Below the pieces are notes generated by a model, which searched no databases, was not told where the DNA came from, and saw only the letters and a list, made by a program, of their open reading frames with translations. Source: Microcaldota archaeon (lineage in GTDB: Archaea; Micrarchaeota; Micrarchaeia; Micrarchaeales; Micrarchaeaceae). Taken from it: 64,000 bases of DNA. The first letter of the stretch is position 1. The number at the start of each line of letters is the position of its first letter. The stretch lies in the NCBI GenBank assembly GCA_021799475.1, contig JAJZAJ010000001.1, positions 124,001 through 188,000 of the forward strand. Direction: 5' to 3'. The position numbers and the translations under genes are program-made. This document shows, piece after piece, positions 8,853 to 18,800 of the stretch.

Positions 8853-8878
8853 CAGAGTATATAGAAAGGTGATTACTA

Positions 8879-9397
8879 ATGACAAGGGAGACCACATGGA
8901 CAGCACGGCGCGACAGTGCTACAGTCGTAATCGAAGCTGTTTCCGATATGAGATATACAATTGGTATGTTCAGCAGAGATGAATTGAAGCGTTGCGCTGA
9001 AAGAATTACTGATTCGCCCGCATTCCGGGACTCCATATACGCCAAGCTCATGACTTGCTTGAAGGAAGATCCGAAAGAATTCGGGAAGCTCGTATCAAAA
9101 CAGGGCGACTTGGGAAAAGAGGCATTGGAAAACATGATTGAATGGGGATTCGTTGCCAAGGGAGTGACCTCTGATGTTGGTATGGAATTCGAATATGTGT
9201 ACAACCCGATCAGGGTGGAGTATTATTATCTCGACAATTTTGGGATTGAGATTGTATCTTGCCTATCGAGGAAATGCAGTAAAAAGACTTTATCGCTTGC
9301 GCGGAAAGGGGAGGAGGCAGAAGAGCAGAAAAAGAGCCTACGGTGGCTTTGGAGGCAACTGGGGATTTATAGCGGCTTACAACGACATCCGGAGTGA
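8879..9397 (+). CDS. Hypothetical protein, first gene of unknown pair
   Basis: 172 residues, not recognised. No signal peptide or membrane helix. The N-terminal half is helical (RDELKRCAERITDSPAFRDS, KEDPKEFGKLVSKQG); the middle is Tyr-rich and probably beta (EFEYVYNPIRVEYYYLD); the tail is basic with a Trp pair (LRWLWRQLG). A pair of cysteines (CLSRKC) sits at about 134-139. The ATG is placed by the duplicated TATA repeat just upstream. About 35 bp separate it from the next unknown gene, so the two are probably cotranscribed. Confidence 0.55.
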   Translation: MTRETTWTARRDSATVVIEAVSDMRYTIGMFSRDELKRCAERITDSPAFRDSIYAKLMTCLKEDPKEFGKLVSKQGDLGKEALENMIEWGFVAKGVTSDVGMEFEYVYNPIRVEYYYLDNFGIEIVSCLSRKCSKKTLSLARKGEEAEEQKKSLRWLWRQLGIYSGLQRHPE

Positions 9398-9432
9398 TTA
9401 CAGATAGAACCTGGAACGATTAGAAATATACA

Positions 9433-10608
9433 TTGCAATTTGGTGTTATGGCTGATACTACAAAGGAACTGCATAATGTCTTCTCCAGGGCAGTAATCGA
9501 CGAGCTAGGTTACAGGCTGGCGGACTTCATACCTTCGATAACCCATGAGAAGGAGGAAGGGTGGAAGGTATCGGTTAAGCTTCCAGGTGGCAGACTGGAA
9601 GATATTACACAGATACTGGCTTCCAACTCGCGCAGGAGGAAGTATGTGGAGGACCAATTGAAGAATATAATTGGAGGAGCAAGGATGATAAAAAACTATG
9701 ACAAAGACTCTTCCAAACATACGGACAAGAACATTGCCATAGATATGCTGTGGGGCAATAATGGGATAACGCTTTTTGCATACGGAGACGCGGAAGGGAA
9801 AGTGCTGCCGGTTGTAGGCAACGGGTACGCCTCTCTTGCGAGTGTCGGAATCAAGGATGCCGATGTAGCTGTGCTGTTTGCGACTGCAATGACAATATAC
9901 ATGAACAACCTGTTTACAGCAGGAGATGCTGGGATAGAAAAGGAGAAGCGGCTTGAAGGGACAGTAAGAACAAATATTCGTTCGTTTGCAGATGCGAATG
10001 CGCCGAACCTCACTGAAAACGTCCTCCGGCTTCCGAACGATACAGCGCGCCTGGCTAGGGCTGAAAATGGCATGTCGAAAAAGGTTGTGATGGGAAGTAG
10101 TTATATGGGAGTCGCTCAAGCGCTCCCGCAAATTGGTGGGAACGAGCGTTTTTATTACACAGGATTGCGAATTTCCAATTATAATCATGTGTTGGAAGAG
10201 CCAGTCATGAAACTCAATGCTTCTGAGTCATTCAGAAAGCCCATAATGGATGAAATTAGGCATCTCAGTAGCGAGAGCGATTTTTATAGATTCGTAAGCC
10301 TTGGAAGCAGCTGGGGCGAATACGGGCCATTTTTTGACTGCAGCGGTAATGCCTGCAACCTTTATCCTGATCCAATCGCTTCTTCCATGCACTACATGGG
10401 CGGCAAGTCAACAGAGTACAAATACGAGTGCCATAATGTAGATTCACCTACACAGGCAATTGCGCTGATGGTGCCGTTCCTCATCTATCTAAGGCACTTG
10501 TATACTGCATTTGATGAACTTGAAAAGAATCCTGGTTTGTTTTCTGACAGCGAACCGTTTTCAGAAAAGTTTTTAAACCGCAGGTTCAACTGGCTCATGC
10601 GATGTTGA
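9433..10608 (+). CDS. Hypothetical protein, second gene of unknown pair
   Basis: 391 residues, not recognised. Mostly soluble with mixed helix and strand. A hydrophobic stretch VAVLFATAMTIYMNNLF (about 148-164) is too weak alone to call a membrane helix. Small-residue-rich loops (GNGYASLASVG, GSSYMGVAQALPQIGG) suggest an enzyme or ligand-binding core. Three cysteines lie close together near residues 305-335. An in-frame ATG at 9448 (MADTTKEL) is a likelier start than the first codon at 9433. No remote homology can be claimed from motifs. Confidence 0.55.
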   Translation: MQFGVMADTTKELHNVFSRAVIDELGYRLADFIPSITHEKEEGWKVSVKLPGGRLEDITQILASNSRRRKYVEDQLKNIIGGARMIKNYDKDSSKHTDKNIAIDMLWGNNGITLFAYGDAEGKVLPVVGNGYASLASVGIKDADVAVLFATAMTIYMNNLFTAGDAGIEKEKRLEGTVRTNIRSFADANAPNLTENVLRLPNDTARLARAENGMSKKVVMGSSYMGVAQALPQIGGNERFYYTGLRISNYNHVLEEPVMKLNASESFRKPIMDEIRHLSSESDFYRFVSLGSSWGEYGPFFDCSGNACNLYPDPIASSMHYMGGKSTEYKYECHNVDSPTQAIALMVPFLIYLRHLYTAFDELEKNPGLFSDSEPFSEKFLNRRFNWLMRC

Positions 10609-10718
10609 GACTCGCGCTTCTGTCTGTTGTTTGTGGAGCATGATTATGACTTCAGAAACGCCCGTTTGATCTTTAGGTCTGGCGGCGCGTATATGTATTC
10701 ATATTGAATACCTGAAAC

Positions 10719-10928
10719 TTGCCGCAGAGGTCGCGGAAGGAAAATTGTGCGAAGAGTAAGCTTAGAAAGGGCACGCTGGAGAGACTCAGGGAAAGGAGAC
10801 GACTTAGGAATCAGATAATACACGCATACGCTCTTGCGGAGAGCGATGAGGAGATCTACTCGCAAGCAAGCGATTTCGATGATGTGAAAAGCTTCATTTC
10901 GGAAGCGAAGCGGCCGGCTGGCAAGTGA
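10719..10928 (+). CDS. Small basic ORF with HEPN-like RNxxxH motif
   Basis: 69-residue ORF between the unknown pair and EF-2, ending 5 bp from the convergent EF-2 stop. After a basic N-terminus it reads LRNQIIHAYALAESDEEIYS. This resembles the R-x4-H catalytic loop and following helix of HEPN/HepT (DUF86) minimal nucleases, but the upstream helices of that family are missing. It may be a decayed fragment or a chance ORF. The first 110 bases before it show no clear coding signal. Confidence 0.3.
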   Translation: MPQRSRKENCAKSKLRKGTLERLRERRRLRNQIIHAYALAESDEEIYSQASDFDDVKSFISEAKRPAGK

Positions 10929-10933
10929 CATAA

Positions 10934-13126
10934 TCAGTCCATGAACATCTGCGGGGTTGGCGGCTCTTCCGGCTGCCCCTTTCTTTTTCTTATCTCCCTG
11001 ACGATCTTGTTCTGCAGCTCTGGCGGCAGCTTTTCATATCCAGCGAACTCATCGTACCATATCGCCCTTCCCTGAGTGCTTCCCCTCAATTCGTTTGAAA
11101 ATCCCTTTATCATCTCGGCTACAGGTATCTTTGCCACTATAGATACCTGTTCCCTATCCTGAGTGATGTTCTGCACCTGTCCCCTTTTGCTCTGAACCAG
11201 AGTTATTATGTCTGACATATAATCCTGCGGCACGTTTATCGTGAGGTTCCTCTTCGGCTCTATCAGGCTTACCCCTGCGGTGAGTAGAGCCGCCCAGATC
11301 CCCCTTCTTATTGCAGGCATTACCTGAGCAGGACCCCTGTGCACCGGATCTTCGTGTATTGTGGCGTCTACTATGCTCACCATTATGCCGTTGCATTTCT
11401 CCCTTGCTAGCGGACCATCAGTGACAGCCTCCTCGAACCCATCGATGAGCAGCTCCATGACTTCGTTCATGTACTGGACACCTTTTGTTGCATCGACAAG
11501 CAGGCACCTGCTGCAGACGTCGACAACCCCTTTCGCTGTTGGTCTGTCGAGGCCGGCTTTTATGAACGCGTCTATCGCCGCCTGCCCTTTTGGCTTCCCT
11601 TCGCGGATATGCCCTTCGTCCATAGCCTTTACCACTTCCGGCTTTAGAGGTTCTACAGTTATGTAGAATTTAGTGTGCTTATTGGGGCTTTTGCCCTCTA
11701 TCGGCCCGATTTTCTTCTCGATCGTTTCTTCATATACTACAATAGGAGGGCTGGCTATTATGTCGATGCCGGCATCATCTTTGATCTTTGTCTCTATGAT
11801 TTCAAGATGCAGCTCCCCCATTCCAGAAACAAGATGCTCTCCGGTAGTCTGGTCTATCCTTACGACTATCGTCGGGTCCTCCTTAGAAAGGGACCTTAGC
11901 GCCTCTATCAGTCTTGTTGTATCCCGCGTGTCCTTCGCTTCTATAGACTTTGTCACTACAGGAGGAGAATAGTGGGTTATCTGTTCGAACGGCTCTATCT
12001 CATTCTCGCTTATAGTGTCGCCGACTGATACATCCTTCAAACCTATCAGGGCAGCTATATTGCCGGCAGGTATCTGATCTACTATCACGCGTTCCGGTCC
12101 CATGAATACGCCTACCTGCTGCACCTTCTGCATGTTGGATCTGCCGGATACGTGGAATTCCGATCCTTTCTTTACTAACCCGGAAAAAACTCTGCCGGTT
12201 GCCACTTCCCCGGAGTGCTGATCGTACTTTATGTCAAAAACCACTATGTTGGTTTTCGCTTTCTGGTCTACCTCCATCATCGCCTTGCCGTCCTCGCTCT
12301 GCAGGTCGCCATGCCAGAGGTGCGGTATCCTGTAAGCTTGCGCTACTTTCGGGGTAGGCAGATGCTCGATTATCATTGGCAGGACTGCGTCTTCAACAGG
12401 GCAAATCTCCGCGAGTTCCGCTTGCTTGCCCTGCTGTGTAAGCTCGAATATCTTCTTAAACGATATTTTAGTCTTGTCCATCGTTTTTTTCGACACCGCC
12501 CATTTGTCTGCAGCGCTTCCGATGCAGACGCTGCCATTCTCTACGCTGACTCTCCATTCTTTCGCAAACTCGATTGGAGCGTACTGCTCTATCAGATGGT
12601 TGACATCGTTTATCAATTTTAGCAGTTTCTCGAAAGTCTGTTCCGGTGTCAGCCTAAGTTCATTCAGCAGCCTGTCAGATTTGTTTATGAAAAGGACAGG
12701 TTTTGCCTTCTCCTTCATAGATTGTTTGAGTACGGTTTCTGTCTGCGGCATTATCCCTTCAACCGGATCGACAACAAGTATTACTCCGTCGACTGCTCTC
12801 ATTGATCTTGTGACATGACCGCCGAAGTCCACGTGCCCTGGCGTGTCTATCAGGTTTATTATGTAGTCCTTGCCGTTATGGGTATAACCTAGGGAAATTG
12901 CTGCGGATTTTATCGTCATCTTCCTTTCCTTCTCTATCGCCTCGTAGTTAGTGTATAATGCCTCTCCGGCCACTGCCCTCGAGATTAGGCCTGCTTTGGC
13001 AAGCAGCGAATCCGTTAGCGTGGTCTTCCCATGGTGTACGTGCGCTATTATCGCTATGTTCCTTATCTGCTCCGGATTACCCATGAGCTTTGATATTTCT
13101 GATACAACGAATTCTTTCCGCGCCAT
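10934..13126 (-). CDS. fusA: Translation elongation factor EF-2
   Basis: GTPase that drives ribosomal translocation. 730 residues, full length for archaeal EF-2. G1 is HVHHGKTTLTD, G3 is DTPGHVDFGG and G4 reads NKSDR in place of the common NKxDR forms with V or M. The domain IV loop DATIHEDPVHRGPAQVMP carries the histidine that archaea modify to diphthamide. The region about 500-650 covers domain IV and the C-terminus is basic and Pro-rich. Last gene of the eL30-uS12-uS7-EF-2 run; uS7 ends about 10 bp before its start. Confidence 0.97.
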   Translation of the reverse strand: MARKEFVVSEISKLMGNPEQIRNIAIIAHVHHGKTTLTDSLLAKAGLISRAVAGEALYTNYEAIEKERKMTIKSAAISLGYTHNGKDYIINLIDTPGHVDFGGHVTRSMRAVDGVILVVDPVEGIMPQTETVLKQSMKEKAKPVLFINKSDRLLNELRLTPEQTFEKLLKLINDVNHLIEQYAPIEFAKEWRVSVENGSVCIGSAADKWAVSKKTMDKTKISFKKIFELTQQGKQAELAEICPVEDAVLPMIIEHLPTPKVAQAYRIPHLWHGDLQSEDGKAMMEVDQKAKTNIVVFDIKYDQHSGEVATGRVFSGLVKKGSEFHVSGRSNMQKVQQVGVFMGPERVIVDQIPAGNIAALIGLKDVSVGDTISENEIEPFEQITHYSPPVVTKSIEAKDTRDTTRLIEALRSLSKEDPTIVVRIDQTTGEHLVSGMGELHLEIIETKIKDDAGIDIIASPPIVVYEETIEKKIGPIEGKSPNKHTKFYITVEPLKPEVVKAMDEGHIREGKPKGQAAIDAFIKAGLDRPTAKGVVDVCSRCLLVDATKGVQYMNEVMELLIDGFEEAVTDGPLAREKCNGIMVSIVDATIHEDPVHRGPAQVMPAIRRGIWAALLTAGVSLIEPKRNLTINVPQDYMSDIITLVQSKRGQVQNITQDREQVSIVAKIPVAEMIKGFSNELRGSTQGRAIWYDEFAGYEKLPPELQNKIVREIRKRKGQPEEPPTPQMFMD

Positions 13127-13135
13127 AGCCGGTCA

Positions 13136-13903
13136 CTACTTGGCGCTTCTCGCCATCCTTTCTATCTCGTTTTTCCGCTTTATCGCATAGCTGTTGACAT
13201 CATTCTTTGATGCAAGGATCAGTTCGCTGGCCAGCGCATTGACTATGTCCTTCTTGCTCGCAAACGAGGCGATTACCGTAGCCATCGCCATATTCCTTAG
13301 AGCGACGTCAAGCCTCCTGCTTGCGCTTATGTCGACAGGGACGTTTGATATTATACCGCCGTACCTTACTCTTGTTGTGTCCTCTATCGGCGATGCATAC
13401 TCCAGCGCGTTTACCAGCACCTGTATAGGGTTCTTTCCGGTTTGCTTGTGTACGATGTCGAACGCCTTCTCTATTATCGCCATTATCTTGATCTTCTTTC
13501 CCTGCAGCCTTCCCTTTGTCCTTATTATCCTGCCTCCTATCTTTCCTCCCGTACCTCCTCTCATCATATCGTTAGCAAGCCTCTCTACGATGTTTATGCC
13601 TGCCTTCGAGAACTTCTTCTTTGACGTCCTCCTGAATGATGTAGGGTATGTCATCGGCCTAAGGTTGATGTAATTTTTTAGGCTTGGATCTAGAACCTCG
13701 ACATTGTAATCGTATTTCTTGAACAGCAGTATCTCCCCTCTTTCCGCGGTTCTCGTTTGTTCATTATTCTGCATAGCGGGTTTTGGCACCCTCTTCCTTA
13801 CCTGTTTCTTCAGGGCTGGCGCTTCCTCCGCTGCCGGTGCACTTGGCCCCTTCGGCGCAGCGTCATCCTTTCCCGTGACAGGAACAGTTGCTATATCAGC
13901 CAT
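13136..13903 (-). CDS. rps7: Ribosomal protein uS7 with N-terminal extension
   Basis: Small-subunit head assembly protein that binds 16S rRNA and contacts E-site tRNA. The uS7 core runs from about residue 60 to the end, with VRYGGIISNVPVDISASRR and the closing NEIERMARSAK typical of the archaeal family. The first 45 residues are an Ala/Pro/Lys-rich tail (APKGPSAPAAEEAPALKK) beyond the usual length. Sits between uS12 and EF-2 in the universally conserved str arrangement. Confidence 0.95.
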   Translation of the reverse strand: MADIATVPVTGKDDAAPKGPSAPAAEEAPALKKQVRKRVPKPAMQNNEQTRTAERGEILLFKKYDYNVEVLDPSLKNYINLRPMTYPTSFRRTSKKKFSKAGINIVERLANDMMRGGTGGKIGGRIIRTKGRLQGKKIKIMAIIEKAFDIVHKQTGKNPIQVLVNALEYASPIEDTTRVRYGGIISNVPVDISASRRLDVALRNMAMATVIASFASKKDIVNALASELILASKNDVNSYAIKRKNEIERMARSAK

Positions 13904-13907
13904 TTGA

Positions 13908-14336
13908 TCATCTCTTTGGTTTCTCCTTCTTTCCGCTCCTTATCTGTTCCAGGTCTGTACCGTTGACGGCTATAACCTTATACTTCCACCCCGGTATTCT
14001 TCCCATTTGCCCGCGCTGGCTTCCTCCAAGGCCGGCTATCGTCACTTCGTCGTGCTCGTCTATGAAGTTTATTGTTCCGTCTCCAGGACAGAATGCGGAT
14101 GCGGTCTTTCCGTTCTTGACCAGCTGCACCCTTACTCCTTTTATTATCCCGGAGCTTGGCTGTTTCTGTTCCGCGGTTATCTTCTGCAGAACTATGCCTT
14201 TTGCCATAGGGACTGTGCCCATAACGTCATATTTCTGCTTGAGCTTGAGTTTTCTCCTCTTTAGCCATTTGCTGAGCAGTCTCTGATGCTTTCTCTGCTG
14301 CACCAGTTTCCTTGCTGCAAATTCTCCGTTTGGCAT
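13908..14336 (-). CDS. rps12: Ribosomal protein uS12
   Basis: Decoding-centre protein of the small subunit. The protein from ATG 14336 (MPNGEFAARKLVQQRK) is 142 residues, the usual archaeal length. The track start at 14432 would add 32 residues overlapping the eL30 gene and is rejected. uS12 landmarks include VQLVKNGKTASAFCPGDG and the GLGGSQRGQMGRIPG loop. Directly follows eL30; nusA, often found between these two in archaea, is absent. Confidence 0.94.
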   Translation of the reverse strand: MPNGEFAARKLVQQRKHQRLLSKWLKRRKLKLKQKYDVMGTVPMAKGIVLQKITAEQKQPSSGIIKGVRVQLVKNGKTASAFCPGDGTINFIDEHDEVTIAGLGGSQRGQMGRIPGWKYKVIAVNGTDLEQIRSGKKEKPKR

Positions 14337-14356
14337 CTTATCACTAAATATTCGTT

Positions 14357-14653
14357 TTATGCTTCCTCCAATATTTTTGAGTTTCCAGGGTCTATTATAG
14401 ACAAGGCGGAAACAGAGTAAGGTTTTCCGCATACCGCACCGAGCTCTATCGAATTACCTTCGAATTTTACCAGTTTTATGTTCGCTATCTTTGAGAGATG
14501 CGCTATGTCGCTGACAGTGTCGCCCCTCCCGTTTGCCGCTGTGATTATCATTTTTGAGGTATTTTTCTTTATGGTAGATACTACTCCCCTGGCTCCCATG
14601 GCTACCTTGCCGCTGTCCACAGCTAAGCGTATATTGGTTGATAAATCAGCCAT
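14357..14653 (-). CDS. rpl30e: Ribosomal protein eL30
   Basis: 98-residue L7Ae-superfamily protein of the large subunit. It shows the eL30 pattern: TNIRLAVDSGKVAMGARG at the start, IITAANG in the middle and the ELGAVCGKPYSVSALSI end. Leads the uS12-uS7-EF-2 run. A TATA-like TTTATACTTTA on the minus strand at about 14725-14735 is a plausible operon promoter. Confidence 0.94.
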   Translation of the reverse strand: MADLSTNIRLAVDSGKVAMGARGVVSTIKKNTSKMIITAANGRGDTVSDIAHLSKIANIKLVKFEGNSIELGAVCGKPYSVSALSIIDPGNSKILEEA

Positions 14654-14721
14654 TCAATCAGTCGCAACTTCCGTAGAAAAAGCATAGCTTTAACGAGGGA
14701 GTTACGGATAGATTCTATCAG

Positions 14722-14737
14722 TAAAGTATAAATAGGT
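14722..14737 (-). promoter_or_regulatory. TATA box of the eL30-uS12-uS7-EF-2 operon
   Basis: On the minus strand the sequence CCTATTTATACTTTAC sits about 70-80 bp before the eL30 start. It is the only clear TATA-like element in the 124-bp gap between eL30 and the signal peptidase gene. Implies a leader of about 45 nt. Inferred from sequence only. Confidence 0.4.
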
Positions 14738-14777
14738 ATTGAAGAAGTGGAAGTGCTGCAGGTTGTGCGGCTTTGGT

Positions 14778-15848
14778 TCAGCCGGTTATCGTGCTGTTGC
14801 ACCCGGGAGGCTGCTGGAAGGAATTGCTTAGTATGAGTTTTATGTATCCCAAATAAGGGATGTCGCCAACCACCTTGCCCTCGACCTCGCTCTGGTTTAC
14901 GGGGTAGTTGTAGTAGCCGGCAGCATGGAACTGAATATCTAGCCCTGGGTTGTTGTCCCCTTTAGTGAGATAATAATAACTGCCGCTCGCGTTCAGTATC
15001 GCATATATCCTATGGACCACGTAGCTGTCGCCTTCCGCATAGAACAAGCTGTTTGGATCTGTCTGATATACTATGATGCTGTTGTTCCTGTCTCCGTATA
15101 TCATCGTATTTCCGACAGTTATGCCTGTAAGGGATGCTTCCTGCACAACCGACCCGTCCTGCAGCGTGACATTGACAATACCGCAGAGGTATTTCACTAT
15201 GCCGGTCTGTGAACCGTATGGCACCATCTGTCCCGAGGACGTGCCGCCGCTATACAGGCCTATGCTATCCCCTTTGTTGTAATACTGGTAAAATGTCACT
15301 TTTCCGTTCGAGACGCTGTAAGAGACGCATTCCAGGGCAAGGTTCTGCAGGTTTGTGATGTTGCTCCGCATCGCTTGGGGGCTGACATTTATTATAGGGG
15401 CTTTCAGATTCGATGGACCTGCGCCTTGCAGTACTATCATATCGCCCCTATGCAGCACAGGGAGCATGCTGCAGCTCGGGACTACATCTAAAGGATATGG
15501 CGTGTTCAGCAAGAACCTCATGCCGAACCATATGATGGCGACTATGATTATCGCGATTGCTACCTCTGCCAGGTTCTTCTTGTAGCCTTCCTCTTTTATC
15601 CCTATTGAAAACTCGATGACCAGGGCTATTATTATAAGGAAAAACAGGATGGCGCCGAACAGGATTGATAGGACGCCTGAAGACTGCGAGAATACGTAAA
15701 AGATGAAAACAATTACCAGAGCGACGTATATCGGCCATGTAGTTATTCCTGAACCGTGCTTGGGAGCGGCTGCATTCGATTGTTTCTGTTGATCTGGCTG
15801 GGGCGGCTGAAGATGCCGCATCTTCCTACTTTGCCGTCTGCCTGCCAT
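14778..15848 (-). CDS. Signal peptidase I, archaeal type, long insert
   Basis: Membrane serine protease that removes signal peptides outside the cytoplasm. A Gln/Pro-rich N-terminus is followed by about three membrane helices (residues 38-110), then the catalytic Ser box PSCSMLPVLHRGD (about 130). The His box SYVVHRIYAIL and the Asp box TKGDNNPGLD come about 125 residues later. A Ser-His-Asp arrangement marks the archaeal/ER (Sec11-like) type. The gap between Ser and His boxes is much longer than in the usual minimal enzymes and is Ser/Thr/Asn-rich. The start overlaps the smc end by 23 bp; ATG 15821 would avoid overlap. Confidence 0.82.
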   Translation of the reverse strand: MAGRRQSRKMRHLQPPQPDQQKQSNAAAPKHGSGITTWPIYVALVIVFIFYVFSQSSGVLSILFGAILFFLIIIALVIEFSIGIKEEGYKKNLAEVAIAIIIVAIIWFGMRFLLNTPYPLDVVPSCSMLPVLHRGDMIVLQGAGPSNLKAPIINVSPQAMRSNITNLQNLALECVSYSVSNGKVTFYQYYNKGDSIGLYSGGTSSGQMVPYGSQTGIVKYLCGIVNVTLQDGSVVQEASLTGITVGNTMIYGDRNNSIIVYQTDPNSLFYAEGDSYVVHRIYAILNASGSYYYLTKGDNNPGLDIQFHAAGYYNYPVNQSEVEGKVVGDIPYLGYIKLILSNSFQQPPGCNSTITG

Positions 15849-18800
15849 ATGCTATTTCACCATCTTTCCCTGTAAGTTTTATCCCGACTATCTGCGCTTC
15901 ATTGTTTTTCTTTTGGTCTTTCTTAACTACCCCTATAGCAGTATCTGCCGCCACTATCATCGAGTCGTTGTGGCTCACTACTACGAATTGCGATTTCTTG
16001 CTCATCTCGCTTATCAGCAATGAAAGCTTCTTGCTGTTCTCCTTGTCGAGTGCGACATCTATCTCGTCGAATATGTAGTAAGACATTGGCTTCCTTAACT
16101 GTATCGCAAAAACCAATGCAAGCGCTATAAGCGATCTCTGGCCTCCGGACAGGCTTTGTTCGCTCAGTTTCCTGTTTCCACCCATCGTCAGCGATATCGA
16201 TAAGCCGGAATTGAACGGATCGTTCGGATCATCGAGGTGCAACGAGGCATTTCCATTGAATATGTGGCTGTACAGCTTACTGAAGTTTTTGTTTACCGAG
16301 TCGAGCGTCTCCATGAATATGCTGAGCTTCTTCGATTCTATCTCCTGCATCATTGCGATTATTGAGTCTTTTTCGTTTGAAAGCGTGTTCATCTTCTGCT
16401 GCGCCTCATCAGCATCCTTTTTCTTTGTATCGTACATCTCGGGAGCCCGCATGTTTACTGCGCCGAGATGCTCCAGGTCGTTCTTTGCTATTATCACTTC
16501 TTTCTCCATATCATCTATTCTTCCATCTAAAAGCTCCATCTTAGGATACGCTGCGAGCTCCGCTTTTATGTCGCTCAGCCTGGTATGCAGCTGCACCTTC
16601 TTCGATTCCGTTTCTATCATGTCTCTGTTTATCCTATCTAACTCGCTAGAGAGTTTCCCTCTCTGCATGCTCAATGTGTTTATCTCCTGCTCCAAAGAGG
16701 TTATTTCGCTATATATCTCTTGAGTCTTCTTACCGTGATGCTTTATCTGCTCATCAAGCTCCGTCTTTTGCTGTTCCGCTCTCCTGATTTCGGCTTGTAC
16801 CTCAACGCATTTTTCCGAATTTCTCCGGAGAAGCTCTTTCTCAGAGCTTATCTCTTCCCTGAGTTCCTTCTCTCTCTGCGCCATCATCTCCTGCTCTTTT
16901 GACAGTTCCGCTATCGCTATCTTGAGCCGTTCGATATCCACCCTCTGCGCATTCGCCTTTGCAGCTTCCTCCTTGGACGCCCTGCTCGACTGCTGTTTTC
17001 CGGAAAGTAGTTTTTCCAGCAGCGCCTGCGATTTCTCCGTGCGCTCCTTTGCCTGCTGAGCCTCCGTATCTATGCGTTTCTTCTCTTCCGTTATCTTTGA
17101 TATGTTCTTCTTTGCTTCGGCAATCCTCTGTGAAAGCTCACCTGCGTGTTCCGAAGTGCTCTTTATCAAGCCGTTCAGCTCATTCTCCGCTTGCAGCCTG
17201 CCTTTTATTTCGGTATTTAGCCTCATCTGCTCCGTTTCGCATTTTGCTATTGTCCTCCTGTAGTTGTCCATCTTTGCTACCGTGTTCTCTTGTATCGCGA
17301 ACTGCTTCTTCCTCTCTTCTTCGATGGCGCTGATCTTTGCCTCTATCATGGCGGGTGTCTGTACCTTGCCTATGCTGCCGCCGGTTATCACTCCCGATGT
17401 CTCGACCAGCTCGCCTTCCATCGTAACGTAGCGGTATTGCCCGAAACCCACCTTCTTTGCCTCGTTCAGGTCTACCGCAAGGTAGGTATTTGAGAATATG
17501 TAAGAGAAAGCGGCAGCGTGTTTCTTGTCATACCTTATTGTGTCGAGAAGGGGCCGCAAGTCTTTTGGGCCCTTCTGTGGTTTTGAGACAACGCTATCCA
17601 ATGGTATGAACGTGGCTCTGCCGAGCCTCTGCTGCTTTAACAGCTGGATCGCCTTGTCCGCTACGGCAACACTATCGACTATGAAATAATTTAACCTGCT
17701 GCCTGCTGCTGCCTGCACTGCCACGGCATAGCGCTCGTCGTAGCTGCATAGCTCGTACGCTCTGCCATTGAACCCGACAGTGATATTCTTCTTCAGGAAT
17801 TCGTATACTTTGTCATTCTCCTTTCCGGCCATGACAAGCCGTTCCCTAAGTTCTATGTGTTCCGCATCGAGTGCGGAAAGGGATTTCCTTACTCCGGAAA
17901 GCTGCACCTCCCAATCCTTCAGCAGCTTCTCCGCAGCCCTTTTCATGTCTTCCTGTTTCGCAAGTTCCTCCTGCATTGATTTTATCTCGGTAAGAAGCTC
18001 CGACTTTCTCGCTTCGGCGCTCTTTAGCCGTGCATCTATATCTGAAGCATTTGCTTCCATTGATGAAAGCTCCGTGGAGAGCCGCGAATAGCTCTCCGAT
18101 GCTGTTGCATATTCCTTATTTAACCTTTCGACGATGGCCATTGATTCCTGCAACCTCTTGGAATATTCCTGTGCATCGGTAAATGAATCGGTTTCCGGAG
18201 GAACATCGGTAAAATCCTTCTGCTTCACTTCTAGCTCGAACTTCAGTTTCTTTGATGATTCAGCTCCTGCCTTTAGTGACTCTGACAGCTTTTCCCTTTC
18301 CTTCTGCAGCACCTCTATATGCTCCTTGAGCTTTGCCTCTTCCCCATGCAGACCGTCGAGTTGCACGGTTCCTACCGCAATGCTCTTGTTTGCCTCTTCC
18401 ATGAGACGGTTTACCGATGCGGCTTCTGCAGATTTTGCAGCAAGGCCATTTGACTTGCTCTCGCGCTCCTTGGACAATGCCTCTATCTTTGATGATATCG
18501 AGGATATTTCCAATTCTGCTTTCTTTTGCGCTTCCTTCCTTTCTTCGAATGCGCTTATAGCTGCCTTATAACTGTCAGTGATCTCTGTCTCCTTTTTCTT
18601 AAGAATCGTGTAATTTATTGACTTGATCCTTGTAGTCAGGTGTTCGTATCTTTCCGCATCGGCCTTCTCATTTTCAAGTTCCTTCAGAAAACCGAGCCTC
18701 TCATTTAGCATTATTCTTGATTCGTTTAGCTTTCCGTCCACCTTCGCGAGTTCGCGCATGGCGTCGTCCCGTTTGTCGTTGAACTCCTGTATTCCAGCCG

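Noticed and set aside
14654-14777. Possible nusA or small gene between eL30 and the signal peptidase
   Set aside because: Only 124 bp with no open frame; holds a TATA-like element.
15448-15738. 96-aa minus-strand ORF inside the signal peptidase gene
   Set aside because: Alternate frame of the same gene; Arg/His/Pro-rich.
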